The position numbers and the translations under genes were made by a program. A stretch of DNA of 64,000 nucleotides, from the NCBI GenBank assembly GCA_902801845.1, contig CADCJW010000005.1, forward strand, positions 62,001 to 126,000, written 5' to 3'. Positions 54,122 through 62,799 of this stretch are shown here, in pieces (positions within the stretch are counted from its first letter, which is position 1; every line of letters begins with the position of its first letter). The notes beneath the pieces were generated by a model, which saw only the letters and a program-made list of their open reading frames with translations, made no database searches and had not been told where the DNA came from. The stretch comes from an uncultured Eubacteriales bacterium. Lineage in GTDB: Bacteria > Bacillota > Clostridia > Christensenellales > CAG-138.

Positions 54122-56436
54122 GCTTCCTCCTTCAGATAGTAGAGATCGGAGCCGAAGTCCCCCAGCATCCGAATGTCCTTGTTGTAACCCGTGCCGATGA
54201 ACCGCTGGTTGAGAGGAACCCCCTCAGCGAGGGCGCTGCCCGTGACGGTGTACCTTTCCTCCCCGTCCGGGAGCATGAAGAATTTGTCGATGGTGCGGAT
54301 GATGAAGCCCCCCTTTCGGAGGCTCACGGGGGCCACGTGCTTCAGCAGGCTTGCCAAGGGCCCCACCCGAACGCCCCGGGTCTGCCGCTCCACGGCGTAG
54401 GTCTTGTCAGGATCCAGCCCCGGCACCCGCAGCACATCGTTGGGGGCGGCGGCCTCGTTGTCCATAAGGAAGCGGGCGGCCATGGCCTCCCCCTCCCCCA
54501 GGGCCACCCAGGTCTCCATGCCGTTCTGTCGGCCCAGACGGCGGAAGCGGCCAAACTGGAAGGTCTTGCGGTGGGCCTTGTAAAAGTCCATGTCCTTTTT
54601 GGCTTCCTTCTTCTCGGCGGGGGTCAGGGTGCCCAGATCCATCTCCCAGCCCAGAGCCCCGAAGGCGGAGGTGTGGAACCGGGTGGATAGGGGCGTCTCC
54701 CGAAGGGTTTGCTGATGGGGAGATTCGGAGATATGGGCGCCCATGGAGGACAGGGGATAGAGATAGGACAGTCCCCCCTGGATCTTCACCCGCTCGATGG
54801 CGTCCGTGTCGTCGCTGGCCCAGATCTGCTGGGAGTAGCAGAGCATCCCCAAGTCGAACCGGTTGCCCCCGGAGGAGCAGCTTTCAAAGAGGATGTGGGG
54901 CCGGGGGTAGAAGATGCGGCCCAGCACGTCGTAGAGGCCCTTGATGTACTCGTGGAAGAAGGCCCCGTTCTCGCAGAAGGGGGAATACATGTCGCTCATG
55001 TGCCGGTTCATGTCCCACTTCACGTAGGAAATGGGACAGCTGTCCAAAATGCGGCCCACGTTCTCCACGATGTAGTCCCGGACCTGAGGGTTTACCAGGT
55101 CCAACAAAAGCTGATTCCGGCCGTAGGAGGGCTTCCTGTCCGGCAGCTTCACCGCCCAATCGGGATGGGCCCGGTAGAGGTCGCTGTTCTCGTTGACGCT
55201 CTCCGGCTCCACCCATAGGCCGAAGCCCATGCCCAGCTTGTTGATCCGGGCGCAGAGGCCCTCCAGGCCGTGGGGCAGCTTCTTTCTGTCCACGGTGTAA
55301 TCTCCGAGGCCGGCTTTGTCATCGTTCCGACCCACGAACCAGCCGTCGTCCAGGACGAACAGCTCAGCGCCCGCCTTCTTCGCCCGCTTGGCCAGGGAGA
55401 GGAGCTTCCTCTCCCGAAAGGAAAAAAAACAGGCTTCCCAATCGTTGCAGAGCACCGGCCGTTCCTTTCCCTTCCAGTCGCCCCGGATCACGTGGCCGTT
55501 GATGAAGTCGTGAAAGTGGGCGGAGAGACCGTTGAAGCCCCCGTCGGAATAGGTCATGACCCCCTCCGGCGTTTCGAAAACCGCGCCGGGAGCCAGGGTA
55601 TAGCGGAAACACCGGGGACTGATGCCCGCCATGACGCGGACGAGACCGGTCTCCGTCTTCTCCACGGCGGTGTAGTGGTTGCCGCTGTACAAAAGGTTGA
55701 AGCCCCAGCAGCGGCCCTGCTCCTCAGAGCAGTGCGCTTCGGAGAGGAGCACCCCCGGGTTGTGCTTGTGGCCGGAGGCGCCGGTGCTGCCCTCGTTCAC
55801 ATAGATGCCAGAGGCCACGGGCCGATCGTGGCGACGGGCCTCCCGGATCCAGGCCCCGTCGAAGGTGGTGAAGGTGAGCTCCGCGGCGGGGACCATGTCC
55901 AGCATATAGCTCATGAGCTTGTCGATGACGATGGGGGTCTCCCCCCCGTTCTTCAGCACGCAGCGCCGGGCGATCACGTCCTCACGGGGATAGACGGTGT
56001 AGATGAGGTCCAGCGTCACGGGGGCCGCCTTCTCCTTCAGGTGGAGGACCAGGGTCTCGGCGTCCTCGCCGTAGGCCGTGGGCAGGGTCTCCATGGGCAG
56101 GGCCCCAGTATGCCGCTCATGGGAAACATAGACGAAATCGTTGGTGAAGGTCCCGTCGGGAAGGGTCAGCTCCGCCGGCGGATTGCGAAAGTCCCCCTTG
56201 CCCACGCCGCTCCATTCGAGGGTCAGATCGTCGAGGCAGTAGGTGTCGCTGCTCTCGTCGTACAGAATGGAGGAGCCCCGGGCGATGGCGGTCTTGGCGG
56301 CCATGCCGGCGCCGTCGGCCATGGACACGGGGCCGCCGTAGTGCAGATGTTCCAGGTGACCAAAGTCGGTCACCCGGAAGAGATAGGCCGTGTGGTCCGT
56401 TGAGAGGCGGAAGGTTTTTTCAGCAATCTCGATCAT
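54118..56436 (-). CDS. alpha-galactosidase, GH36
   Basis: The 772-residue enzyme has the GH36 plan. It has an N-terminal beta-sandwich (about 330 residues), a barrel with YVKWDMNRHMSDMYSP (nucleophile Asp) and ESCSSGGNRFDLGMLCYSQQIWASDDTDAIERVKIQ (acid/base Asp in SDDTD), and a C-terminal beta domain. FGLWVEPESVNENSDLYRAHPDWAV is also diagnostic. No signal peptide, so it cleaves raffinose- or melibiose-type sugars in the cytoplasm. It is followed by galK. Confidence 0.95.
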   Translation of the reverse strand: MIEIAEKTFRLSTDHTAYLFRVTDFGHLEHLHYGGPVSMADGAGMAAKTAIARGSSILYDESSDTYCLDDLTLEWSGVGKGDFRNPPAELTLPDGTFTNDFVYVSHERHTGALPMETLPTAYGEDAETLVLHLKEKAAPVTLDLIYTVYPREDVIARRCVLKNGGETPIVIDKLMSYMLDMVPAAELTFTTFDGAWIREARRHDRPVASGIYVNEGSTGASGHKHNPGVLLSEAHCSEEQGRCWGFNLLYSGNHYTAVEKTETGLVRVMAGISPRCFRYTLAPGAVFETPEGVMTYSDGGFNGLSAHFHDFINGHVIRGDWKGKERPVLCNDWEACFFSFRERKLLSLAKRAKKAGAELFVLDDGWFVGRNDDKAGLGDYTVDRKKLPHGLEGLCARINKLGMGFGLWVEPESVNENSDLYRAHPDWAVKLPDRKPSYGRNQLLLDLVNPQVRDYIVENVGRILDSCPISYVKWDMNRHMSDMYSPFCENGAFFHEYIKGLYDVLGRIFYPRPHILFESCSSGGNRFDLGMLCYSQQIWASDDTDAIERVKIQGGLSYLYPLSSMGAHISESPHQQTLRETPLSTRFHTSAFGALGWEMDLGTLTPAEKKEAKKDMDFYKAHRKTFQFGRFRRLGRQNGMETWVALGEGEAMAARFLMDNEAAAPNDVLRVPGLDPDKTYAVERQTRGVRVGPLASLLKHVAPVSLRKGGFIIRTIDKFFMLPDGEERYTVTGSALAEGVPLNQRFIGTGYNKDIRMLGDFGSDLYYLKEEA

Positions 56437-56457
56437 GGTGCGCTCCTTCTAAAAAAC

Positions 56458-58083
56458 TCATTCGTTCGTATCCCTCTGGGGCGGCTCCTCCAGGATCACC
56501 GCTTCCCAGGGTTGCAGCTGGCAATCCAGCTTTTTCGTACCGTGGGTGGAGAGGACGGGATAGCCCACCAGGGGCAGCCGGACGGGCTTTGGGGACCAGT
56601 TCACCGCCACGGTGATTCGATCGTTTCCCAGCCGCCGCTCGATCTTGCACCAGCTCTTCTCCCGGCTGATGAGGCGGAAGCGGCCCTGCTTCAGCACGTC
56701 GCTGCCGTTGCGATAGGCCATGAGGGTGCGGAACCAGTTCAGCACGGAGTCGGGGTCCCCCTCCTCCGTTTGGGCGTTGATCGTCACGTGGTTCCCGTTC
56801 ACCTTTAGCCAGGGGGTGCCGGTGGTGAAGCCGCCCTGGGGGCCGGGGGTCCACTGCATGGGGGTCCGGGCGTTGTCCCGGCTGGCATGCTGCATCCGCC
56901 GGAAGATCTGCTTTTCGTTCAGGCCCAGCTTCTTCAGGGTGGGGACCATGTTCTTGGATTCCACGTCCTGGATGTCCGCCATGCTTTCAAAATCGAAGTT
57001 GGTCATGCCCAGCTCCTCCCCCTGATAGACGAAGGGGGTGCCTCGGAGGGTCAAAAGCAAAGTCAGTATGGCCTTGGCGGACGCCGGGCTCCCGTCCCCG
57101 AAACGGGACACGGACCGGGGCTGGTCGTGGTTCTCAAAGTAGACCGCGTTCCAGGGGAGTTTCTTCTGCCATTTGATGAGGCTCTTGAAGAACCGCTGGG
57201 GCTTGAACTTCCGGGGCAGCCACTTGACCAGGAAGCAGTCCGCGTTCATGTGCTCGAAGGAGAAGACCATGTCGAGCTCGCCCTCGTTGGGGTCCGTCAG
57301 CTGCCGGGCCTTCTTAGGGGACACGAAGACCGTTTCGCCCACGGTGAAGCAATCGTATTTGGAGAGCACCTCCCGACGGAAACGCTTGAGGAGCTCGTGA
57401 CATCCGGGCCGGGAGATATAGTATTCGCTGCCCACCAGGGCGCCCTTGGGAAAGCCGTTTTTCAGGCTGTCCTTCCAGAGAAGGTTGATGACGTCGCAGC
57501 GAAAGCCCGCCACGCCTCGGCTGAGCCAGAAGTCCATGACCCGCTCCACCGCGTCGATCACAGCGGGGTTTCGATAGTTCAAGTCCGGCTGCCCCTTGGC
57601 GAACAGATGCAGATAGTATTGGCCCCGGACCTCATCGAAGGCCCAGGCCCCGCCGCCGAAGAAGCTGGACCAGTTGTTGGGGGGACGCTTGCCCCGACCA
57701 TCGCGCCAGATGTAATAGTCCTCGTAGGGGGCCTCCCGACGGCGGCTCTTTTGGAACCAGAAATGCTCCGAGGAGGTGTGGTTGATGACCAGGTCCATGA
57801 CGATCCGCAGGCCCAGGTCCCTGGCCTTTTGGATGAGCTCGTCCATGTCGCTGAGGGTGCCGAACTTGGGGTCGATGTCGCAATAATCGGAGATGTCGTA
57901 GCCGTTGTCCTCGCCGGGGGAACGATAGACCGGGGAGAGCCACAAAATGCCCACCCCCAGGGACTTAAGATAGGGGAGCTTGGAGATGATGCCGGGGATG
58001 TCGCCCATGCCGTCGCCGTTGCTGTCGCAAAAGCTCATGGGGTAGATCTGATAGACCGCCTGTTCCTTCCACCATGTTTCCAT
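56458..58083 (-). CDS. GH13 alpha-glucosidase (oligo-1,6-glucosidase type)
   Basis: The 541-residue enzyme starts METWWKEQAVYQIYPMSFCDSNGDGMGD and has DLVINHTSSEHFWF (region I), GVAGFRCDVINLLWKD (region II, nucleophile Asp), FTVGETVFVSPKK (region III, Glu) and FENHDQPRSVSRFGD (region IV), the GH13 subfamily 31 pattern. Region V QPDLNYRNP fits alpha-1,6 or sucrose-type hydrolysis. It releases glucose from isomalto-oligosaccharides or sucrose left by alpha-galactosidase action. Same operon. Confidence 0.94.
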   Translation of the reverse strand: METWWKEQAVYQIYPMSFCDSNGDGMGDIPGIISKLPYLKSLGVGILWLSPVYRSPGEDNGYDISDYCDIDPKFGTLSDMDELIQKARDLGLRIVMDLVINHTSSEHFWFQKSRRREAPYEDYYIWRDGRGKRPPNNWSSFFGGGAWAFDEVRGQYYLHLFAKGQPDLNYRNPAVIDAVERVMDFWLSRGVAGFRCDVINLLWKDSLKNGFPKGALVGSEYYISRPGCHELLKRFRREVLSKYDCFTVGETVFVSPKKARQLTDPNEGELDMVFSFEHMNADCFLVKWLPRKFKPQRFFKSLIKWQKKLPWNAVYFENHDQPRSVSRFGDGSPASAKAILTLLLTLRGTPFVYQGEELGMTNFDFESMADIQDVESKNMVPTLKKLGLNEKQIFRRMQHASRDNARTPMQWTPGPQGGFTTGTPWLKVNGNHVTINAQTEEGDPDSVLNWFRTLMAYRNGSDVLKQGRFRLISREKSWCKIERRLGNDRITVAVNWSPKPVRLPLVGYPVLSTHGTKKLDCQLQPWEAVILEEPPQRDTNE

Positions 58084-58098
58084 AGGCCCCTCCTGCGC

Positions 58099-58989
58099 TT
58101 AGTCGAATACCGTGACCAGATACTTGGGGATGAGTTCGATGGGTTTATAGTTGAGCTTGCTGTAGCGGATGCCCTCGTCCCCGGCGTCGTCCTCCCGGTT
58201 CACGTAGGCATAGCCCGTGCCCATGAAGTTCACGAAGGCCTGAGCCATGGCCGGGTAGGCCCCGGCGGCGTTCACGTCCGCTTTCTCCGCGTGGGCAAAG
58301 AGGGTGTCCCCCTTGATCTCGCCCACGGAAAGGGCCGTAATGCCCAGCCGGGTCACGAGACAGGCCGCCCGCTGGTTCAGCCGGCAGGCGAGCTCGATGA
58401 GGTCCATGGTGCCCTTGAGCTCGTTTCGTTCCACCTCGCTCATCTCCGGGTGCTCCGCCTCGATCCGCTCCAGAAAGGCGATGCACGCCGGGAACATGTC
58501 CTCGGTGATCTCCCGGCACTCCGCCTCGGGAAATTCCTTGTAGAACCGGTTCACGTGGTTCTTTTGGCTGTGATGCTTTTTGCCGCTGAAGGTGCGGAAG
58601 GTCTCCGCCTCGTAGAGGTAGTCGAACCAGTCCCGCTTCTCCTCGGCGAAAAACCGGCTCCCATACCTGTCCTCCAGAAGGGGCAGCTGATCGGCCCCCA
58701 CGCAGGCGTAGCGCAGCTCCTCCCCCCGCGCCTTGGCGTCCCGTTCGGCGGCGGCAAAGCCCGCGTCCGCGTCCCCCGGGCCCACGGGCACGGCATAGCA
58801 GGGACCCACGTTCTTATACACGGACCGGGTCACCAGGGTATCCCCCGCGATGGCGAAATGGGTCTGAAAGATGTTGCGCCACTGGAAGGTGACCCCCGTC
58901 GTGTTATCGCAGATACGATTGGTGCAGGCAGAAAAATAAGGCTCCATCGCCTCGATGTTTCGACAGGTCACCGGGATAAATTCGCTCAT
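58099..58989 (-). CDS. DUF2156 (phosphatidylglycerol lysyltransferase C-terminal-like) protein
   Basis: The start is placed at 58987-58989. The 296-residue protein shows the two GNAT-like halves of DUF2156: MEPYFSACTNRICDNTTGVTFQWRNIFQ, the central KKHHSQKNHVNRFYKEFPEAECREIT, and MAQAFVNFMGTGYAYVNREDDAGDEGIRYSKLNYKP. That final region resembles the acyl or aminoacyl-transferase core of MprF-like enzymes without the membrane part. The acceptor is unknown. It is the first gene behind the operon promoter and precedes the alpha-glucosidase by 15 bases. Confidence 0.8.
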   Translation of the reverse strand: MSEFIPVTCRNIEAMEPYFSACTNRICDNTTGVTFQWRNIFQTHFAIAGDTLVTRSVYKNVGPCYAVPVGPGDADAGFAAAERDAKARGEELRYACVGADQLPLLEDRYGSRFFAEEKRDWFDYLYEAETFRTFSGKKHHSQKNHVNRFYKEFPEAECREITEDMFPACIAFLERIEAEHPEMSEVERNELKGTMDLIELACRLNQRAACLVTRLGITALSVGEIKGDTLFAHAEKADVNAAGAYPAMAQAFVNFMGTGYAYVNREDDAGDEGIRYSKLNYKPIELIPKYLVTVFD

Positions 58990-59049
58990 GCCATCCCCCG
59001 CCGGGGACCTCCTCCTCCGGGCCCGCCCAAGCAGGTCCCTTTGGGGATA

Positions 59050-59078
59050 AGTATACCAGAGAAACCCTTTTTTGTGAA
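59050..59078 (-). promoter_or_regulatory. promoter of the alpha-galactoside/kamBC operon
   Basis: On the minus strand TTCACA (59078-59073), 17 bases, TATACT (59055-59050) with a TGG extended -10. Confidence 0.7.
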
Positions 59079-59096
59079 GTGTTTCGAAGCTTTTCC

Positions 59097-59125
59097 TTGA
59101 CGGTAGGGAAAAAAGCGAATACAAT
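59097..59125 (+). promoter_or_regulatory. promoter of HAD phosphatase gene
   Basis: TTGACG (59097-59102), 17 bases, TACAAT (59120-59125). It is back to back with the minus-strand operon promoter. Confidence 0.7.
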
Positions 59126-59164
59126 AGGGAAAATGAATCCATCCTGTTATGGAAAGGACGCCCT

Positions 59165-59830
59165 ATGCAGCTGATCGCTTTTGATCTGGACGGCACGTTG
59201 TGCAACACCATTGAAGATATCGCCCTCTCCCTGAACCGGGCTCTCGAAGCCCATGACATCCCCCCCTATCCCCAGCAGACCGTGCAGGGCATGGTGGGCC
59301 GGAGCGTGGCCTATATGTGCCAGCGGGCCATGCCCCACGGTCGGGAGAACGATTGGAAGCCGGTGATGGACAGCTTCTTCGAGGAGTACACCCTCCATTC
59401 CCTGGACCACACCCGGCCCTACCCCGGCGTGACGGAGGCTTTGCAGGCGCTGAAGGAGCGGGGCTACAAGCTGGCCGTGGTGACCAACAAGCCCCATGCC
59501 CACGCGGTGCATATGATCTCGGAGCTGTTCCCGCCCCACGGGGAGCTCTTCTGCCAGGTCCAGGGCCAGAACAGCAAGTTTACCCTGAAGCCCCATCCCG
59601 CTCCGCTGCAGTTCGTTTTGGACATGCAGAAGGTGAAGAACGCCAACGCCCTCTATGTGGGGGATTCGGAGGTGGATTTCCAGTTCGCCCGCAACGGCGG
59701 CCTCCACTTCTGCGGCGTCAGCTGGGGATTCAAGGGCCGTCCCTTCCTGGAGGAGCTGGGCAGCGAATTCGTCATCGACGAGCCTAAGGAGCTGCTTTGG
59801 GTGATGGACCGGCTGGAAGGGGCCGACTGA
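59165..59830 (+). CDS. HAD-family phosphatase (phosphoglycolate-phosphatase-like)
   Basis: The 221-residue protein has motif I FDLDGTLCNTIEDIALSLN, a helical C1 cap, motif II LAVVTNKPHAHAV, the lysine of motif III near LKPHPAPLQFVLD and motif IV ALYVGDSEVDFQFARNGG. This is the Gph branch acting on phosphoglycolate or similar small phosphates. Single gene with its own promoter and terminator, divergent from the alpha-galactoside operon. Confidence 0.88.
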   Translation: MQLIAFDLDGTLCNTIEDIALSLNRALEAHDIPPYPQQTVQGMVGRSVAYMCQRAMPHGRENDWKPVMDSFFEEYTLHSLDHTRPYPGVTEALQALKERGYKLAVVTNKPHAHAVHMISELFPPHGELFCQVQGQNSKFTLKPHPAPLQFVLDMQKVKNANALYVGDSEVDFQFARNGGLHFCGVSWGFKGRPFLEELGSEFVIDEPKELLWVMDRLEGAD

Positions 59831-59860
59831 TCGGGATAACAAGACAAAAGATCGGACAAA

Positions 59861-59885
59861 AAAAGGAGGGGCAGCCCTCCTTTTT
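59861..59885. terminator. bidirectional intrinsic terminator
   Basis: GGAGGG (59865-59870) pairs with CCCTCC (59875-59880), with A-run and T-run flanks; AACAAGA/TCTTGTT further outside adds an outer stem. Serves the phosphatase and the kdpE region. Confidence 0.8.
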
Positions 59886-59909
59886 ATCTTGTTATAAAAA
59901 AGCGTACAG

Positions 59910-60612
59910 CTAATCCACCTTCAGCATCCGATAGCCGATGCCGATGTGGGTCTGGATGTATTTGGGGGAGTCCGCCCGGGGCTCTATTTTTTTGCGAAGG
60001 GTGGTCATGAACACCCGTAGGGAGGCGATGTCGCTGTCAAAGTTCCGGCCATAGATGTTCTGGGTGATGTAGGTGTGGGTCAGGACCTTGCCGGTGTTCC
60101 TGGCCAGGAGACAGAGGATCTTGTATTCCATGGGCGTCAGCTTCAGTTCCTCTTCCCCAAAGATAGGCGCAGCCGGCAGAGTAGTCGATCCTGAGCTTTC
60201 CGTTCTCATAGACGGAGCGGTCGGGATTCGCTTCGCCGCTCAGCAGGGAGAGCCGGCGGAGGGTGACCCGAAGCCTGGCCAGCAGCTCCTCCACGGAGAA
60301 GGGCTTGGTGAGATAGTCGTCCGCCCCGGCATCCAGAGCTTCGATCTTGTCCCCGTCGTCGCTGCGGGCGCTGATGACGATGATGGGCACGTTGGACCAG
60401 GTCCGCACCTGGCGGATCACGTCGATGCCGTCCATGTCGGGAAGGCCCAGATCGAGAAACAGCACGTCCGGATTGTGGGAGGAGGCCATGCGGATGGCCT
60501 CGGCCCCGTTTTTGGCGGTGAGATACCGATAGTCATGGGTCTTCAGCGTGGTGACCATCAGGTTCCTGACGGGCGCGTCGTCCTCAATGACCAGGATCAG
60601 CGGATTATTCAT
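59910..60612 (-). pseudogene. kdpE: KdpE-like response regulator, interrupted by a one-base frameshift
   Basis: The first frame (from 60612) gives a normal receiver domain: LILVIEDDAPVRNLM, phospho-Asp in DVLFLDLGLPDMDGID, IVISARSDDGDKIEALDAGADDYLTKPF. It runs to YENGKLRIDYSAGCAYLWG, after which the reading is nonsense. The winged-helix output domain continues in the +1 frame (GEEELKLTPMEYKILCLLARN to HIGIGYRMLKVD at 59910). Removing one base from the run TTTGGGG (minus strand, 60161-60155) restores a full KdpE. It may be a true mutation, an assembly error in a homopolymer, or programmed +1 shifting. Overlaps the kdpD stop by 8 bases. Confidence 0.88.
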
Positions 60613-62590
60613 GGACCTGTACCTCCTTCATGGGCAGGGAAACGGTGAAGCAGCAGCCTCTGGGCGCGTTGTCGGTGAGGGCGATCCGGCCTCCGTGGCT
60701 CTCCACGATGGCCTTGCAAAGGGCCAATCCCAGCCCCAAGCCCCGGCGGCCGTCGGCCACCTTATTTTGGCCCGTATAGAACATCTCGAACACGTGGGGC
60801 TTCATTTCGTCAGGGATGCCCGGCCCGTCGTCCCGGACCGTCACCACGGCGTCCGTCCCCGCCTGGCGGCTCTCGATCGAGATATGGGAGCCTGTCGGTG
60901 TATTCTTCACGGCGTTGTTGATGAGGTTGATCAGCACCTGCATGATGAGCCGGGCGTCCATGTCCACCAGGAGGATGTCGTACGCCTCATGGACGGATAT
61001 CTCATGCTGGGCCGCGTTCCGATCCACATGCTTCAAAGCTTCGTCGATCACGTCGCCCATGACCTCGGAGGAGAGGTGCAGCTCCATCTGCCCGTTCTCG
61101 ATCCGAGAGATGGAGAGCAAATTTTCCACCAGGTCGATGAGCCACTCGGCGTCGTCGTAGATGTCGGAGAAGATCTGCTGCCTGGTCTCATCGTCCAGCT
61201 GCCGGTAGTGGCTCAAAAGGTTGCTGGCGTTGCCGGAGATGGAGGTGAGCGGCGTGCGGATGTCGTGGGAGATGGACCGAAGCAGGTTCGAGCGAAGCTG
61301 CTCCTTGCGGACCATCAGATCCGCCTGCTCCTTCTCCGCGGCGTTGCGCAGGTTTTCCAGGGCCAAGGCGCACTCCCCCAGGATGGAGACCACGATGCTG
61401 TTTTCGAAGGGCTCCAAAGGCACCCCGCCGAGGCGGATGCCGATGACCCCGTAGCAGTAGCCGTTGAGGCAGATGGCGTGATACTGGGCCGCTGCGTTTT
61501 CGAACCGGTCCAGCCGGTAGCCCGCAGACCGCTGGTTCTCGAAGACCCATTGGGCGATCTCGCCTTCGTTGGCGTCCGGAGCGTTGCCGTCCAAGAGGGC
61601 GTCGTCCGTTCCATAGGCGTGGAAGGCGATCCTCTCCCCCAGCCCCGCCTCCTCCGATCGGGGGTAGATGACCACGTCCCGGCTGAGCAGGGTGATGATC
61701 TGATGGGCTGTGGTCTCGATGGCCGCCTCCGGCCGCTCCGCCTTCTGCAGAAGCTGGTTGGTGTCCAGCAGGACCTTGGTCCGAAAGGCCTCCCGGGCGC
61801 TTTGCCGGGCGTTTTGCTTCATCCGGTTGGCCAGGGTGCCCGTGATGAGGGAGGAGACGAGCATGATGGCGAAGGTCACGGCGTACTCCGTCTCGTAGGT
61901 ATGGAAGCTGAATTTGGGGTCGATGAAGAACCAGTTGAACAGAAGCACGCTGCCCAGGGAGCCCGCCACGCTGTAGACGGGGCTGATGGTGACCACGGAG
62001 ATGATCAGCACCCCCAGGATGAAGATGGTGATGATGTTGGCCTCCGAAAAGCCGAACCGGGTGAAGACGAGGCCGATGATCGTGGCGGCCATGAGGAGCA
62101 GGAGGGTGTAGAGGGATTCCTGCCAGGTGGACCGCATGGAGTCCGCCATGGGGGAGTCCTTTTTCCGTTGCTTCAGATCCGCGGCGGAATCCGGGATGAT
62201 GTACACGTCCACGTCCGGGGCGTTCAGGATGATCTGCTCCGTTAGCGGCGGCTTGCTCCAAAAATGGCGCCGTCGGATGCCGCTTCGGCCCACCACGATC
62301 TTGGTTGTGCCGGAGATGTGGGCGTACTCCGCCACCTGACTGGGCACGTCGTCCCCCACGATGGTGGTGACGGAAGCGCCGCTCTGCTCGGCAAAGCGGA
62401 TGTTGCTTTGAAGCCGAGCCCGATCCGTCTCCGACAGGGCGTCGTAGTGGGTGGGCTTCACGTAGATGGCCGTAAGGGTGGCCTGGAAGGCCGCCGCCAT
62501 CCGGGCCGCCGCCGCCACCACCTTGGGATTGGAGGGTGACGGGGAGACGCAGACCAGGATATGTTCGCTTTGATTGGCGTTTCTATTCAT
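60605..62590 (-). CDS. kdpD: KdpD-like sensor kinase lacking the N-terminal KdpD domain
   Basis: The roughly 661-residue membrane kinase has a UspA-like domain first (ILVCVSPSPSNPKVVAAAARMA, IVVGRSGIRRRHFW), then four membrane helices of the DUF4118 type (SLYTLLLLMAATIIGLVFT to MLVSSLITGTL). A GAF-like domain and the histidine kinase core follow, with His in LLRSISHDIRTPLTSISG, N box INLINNAVKNTP and G boxes DDGPGIP and GLGLGLALCKAI. Usual KdpD is about 890 residues; the missing part is the N-terminal Walker-containing KdpD domain. It would control potassium uptake genes with KdpE. The start is uncertain (GTG 62599 or ATG 62590; no good ribosome site). Confidence 0.9.
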   Translation of the reverse strand: MNRNANQSEHILVCVSPSPSNPKVVAAAARMAAAFQATLTAIYVKPTHYDALSETDRARLQSNIRFAEQSGASVTTIVGDDVPSQVAEYAHISGTTKIVVGRSGIRRRHFWSKPPLTEQIILNAPDVDVYIIPDSAADLKQRKKDSPMADSMRSTWQESLYTLLLLMAATIIGLVFTRFGFSEANIITIFILGVLIISVVTISPVYSVAGSLGSVLLFNWFFIDPKFSFHTYETEYAVTFAIMLVSSLITGTLANRMKQNARQSAREAFRTKVLLDTNQLLQKAERPEAAIETTAHQIITLLSRDVVIYPRSEEAGLGERIAFHAYGTDDALLDGNAPDANEGEIAQWVFENQRSAGYRLDRFENAAAQYHAICLNGYCYGVIGIRLGGVPLEPFENSIVVSILGECALALENLRNAAEKEQADLMVRKEQLRSNLLRSISHDIRTPLTSISGNASNLLSHYRQLDDETRQQIFSDIYDDAEWLIDLVENLLSISRIENGQMELHLSSEVMGDVIDEALKHVDRNAAQHEISVHEAYDILLVDMDARLIMQVLINLINNAVKNTPTGSHISIESRQAGTDAVVTVRDDGPGIPDEMKPHVFEMFYTGQNKVADGRRGLGLGLALCKAIVESHGGRIALTDNAPRGCCFTVSLPMKEVQVHE

Positions 62591-62651
62591 GTCGCTCACG
62601 ATCTTTTGTGGATTTTGAAACAGTATATCATATGTATCCCTTCTTTTCTAT

Positions 62652-62771
62652 TCAATCGTCATTTTTCCGTCGCCCGAATTTCTCGTCCAACATCTTTCCC
62701 AACCGATCCACGAGATAGAAGACGCAGGCAAACGCTCCCACAATCGCCAATATCAACACTGCGTCTGCCAT
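62652..62771 (-). CDS. 39-residue single-helix membrane peptide in potassium operon
   Basis: An ATG at 62769-62771 with GGAGG 8 bases upstream opens a 39-codon frame: MADAVLILAIVGAFACVFYL as a membrane helix, then VDRLGKMLDEKFGRRKNDD as a charged cytoplasmic tail. It lies between the KtrA-like and KdpD-like genes, so it is probably co-transcribed with them. Size and topology recall KdpF or other small subunits that stabilise potassium transporters. No similarity search was possible. Confidence 0.65.
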   Translation of the reverse strand: MADAVLILAIVGAFACVFYLVDRLGKMLDEKFGRRKNDD

Positions 62772-62799
62772 TGAGAACACCTCCTTATACATCGACAGA

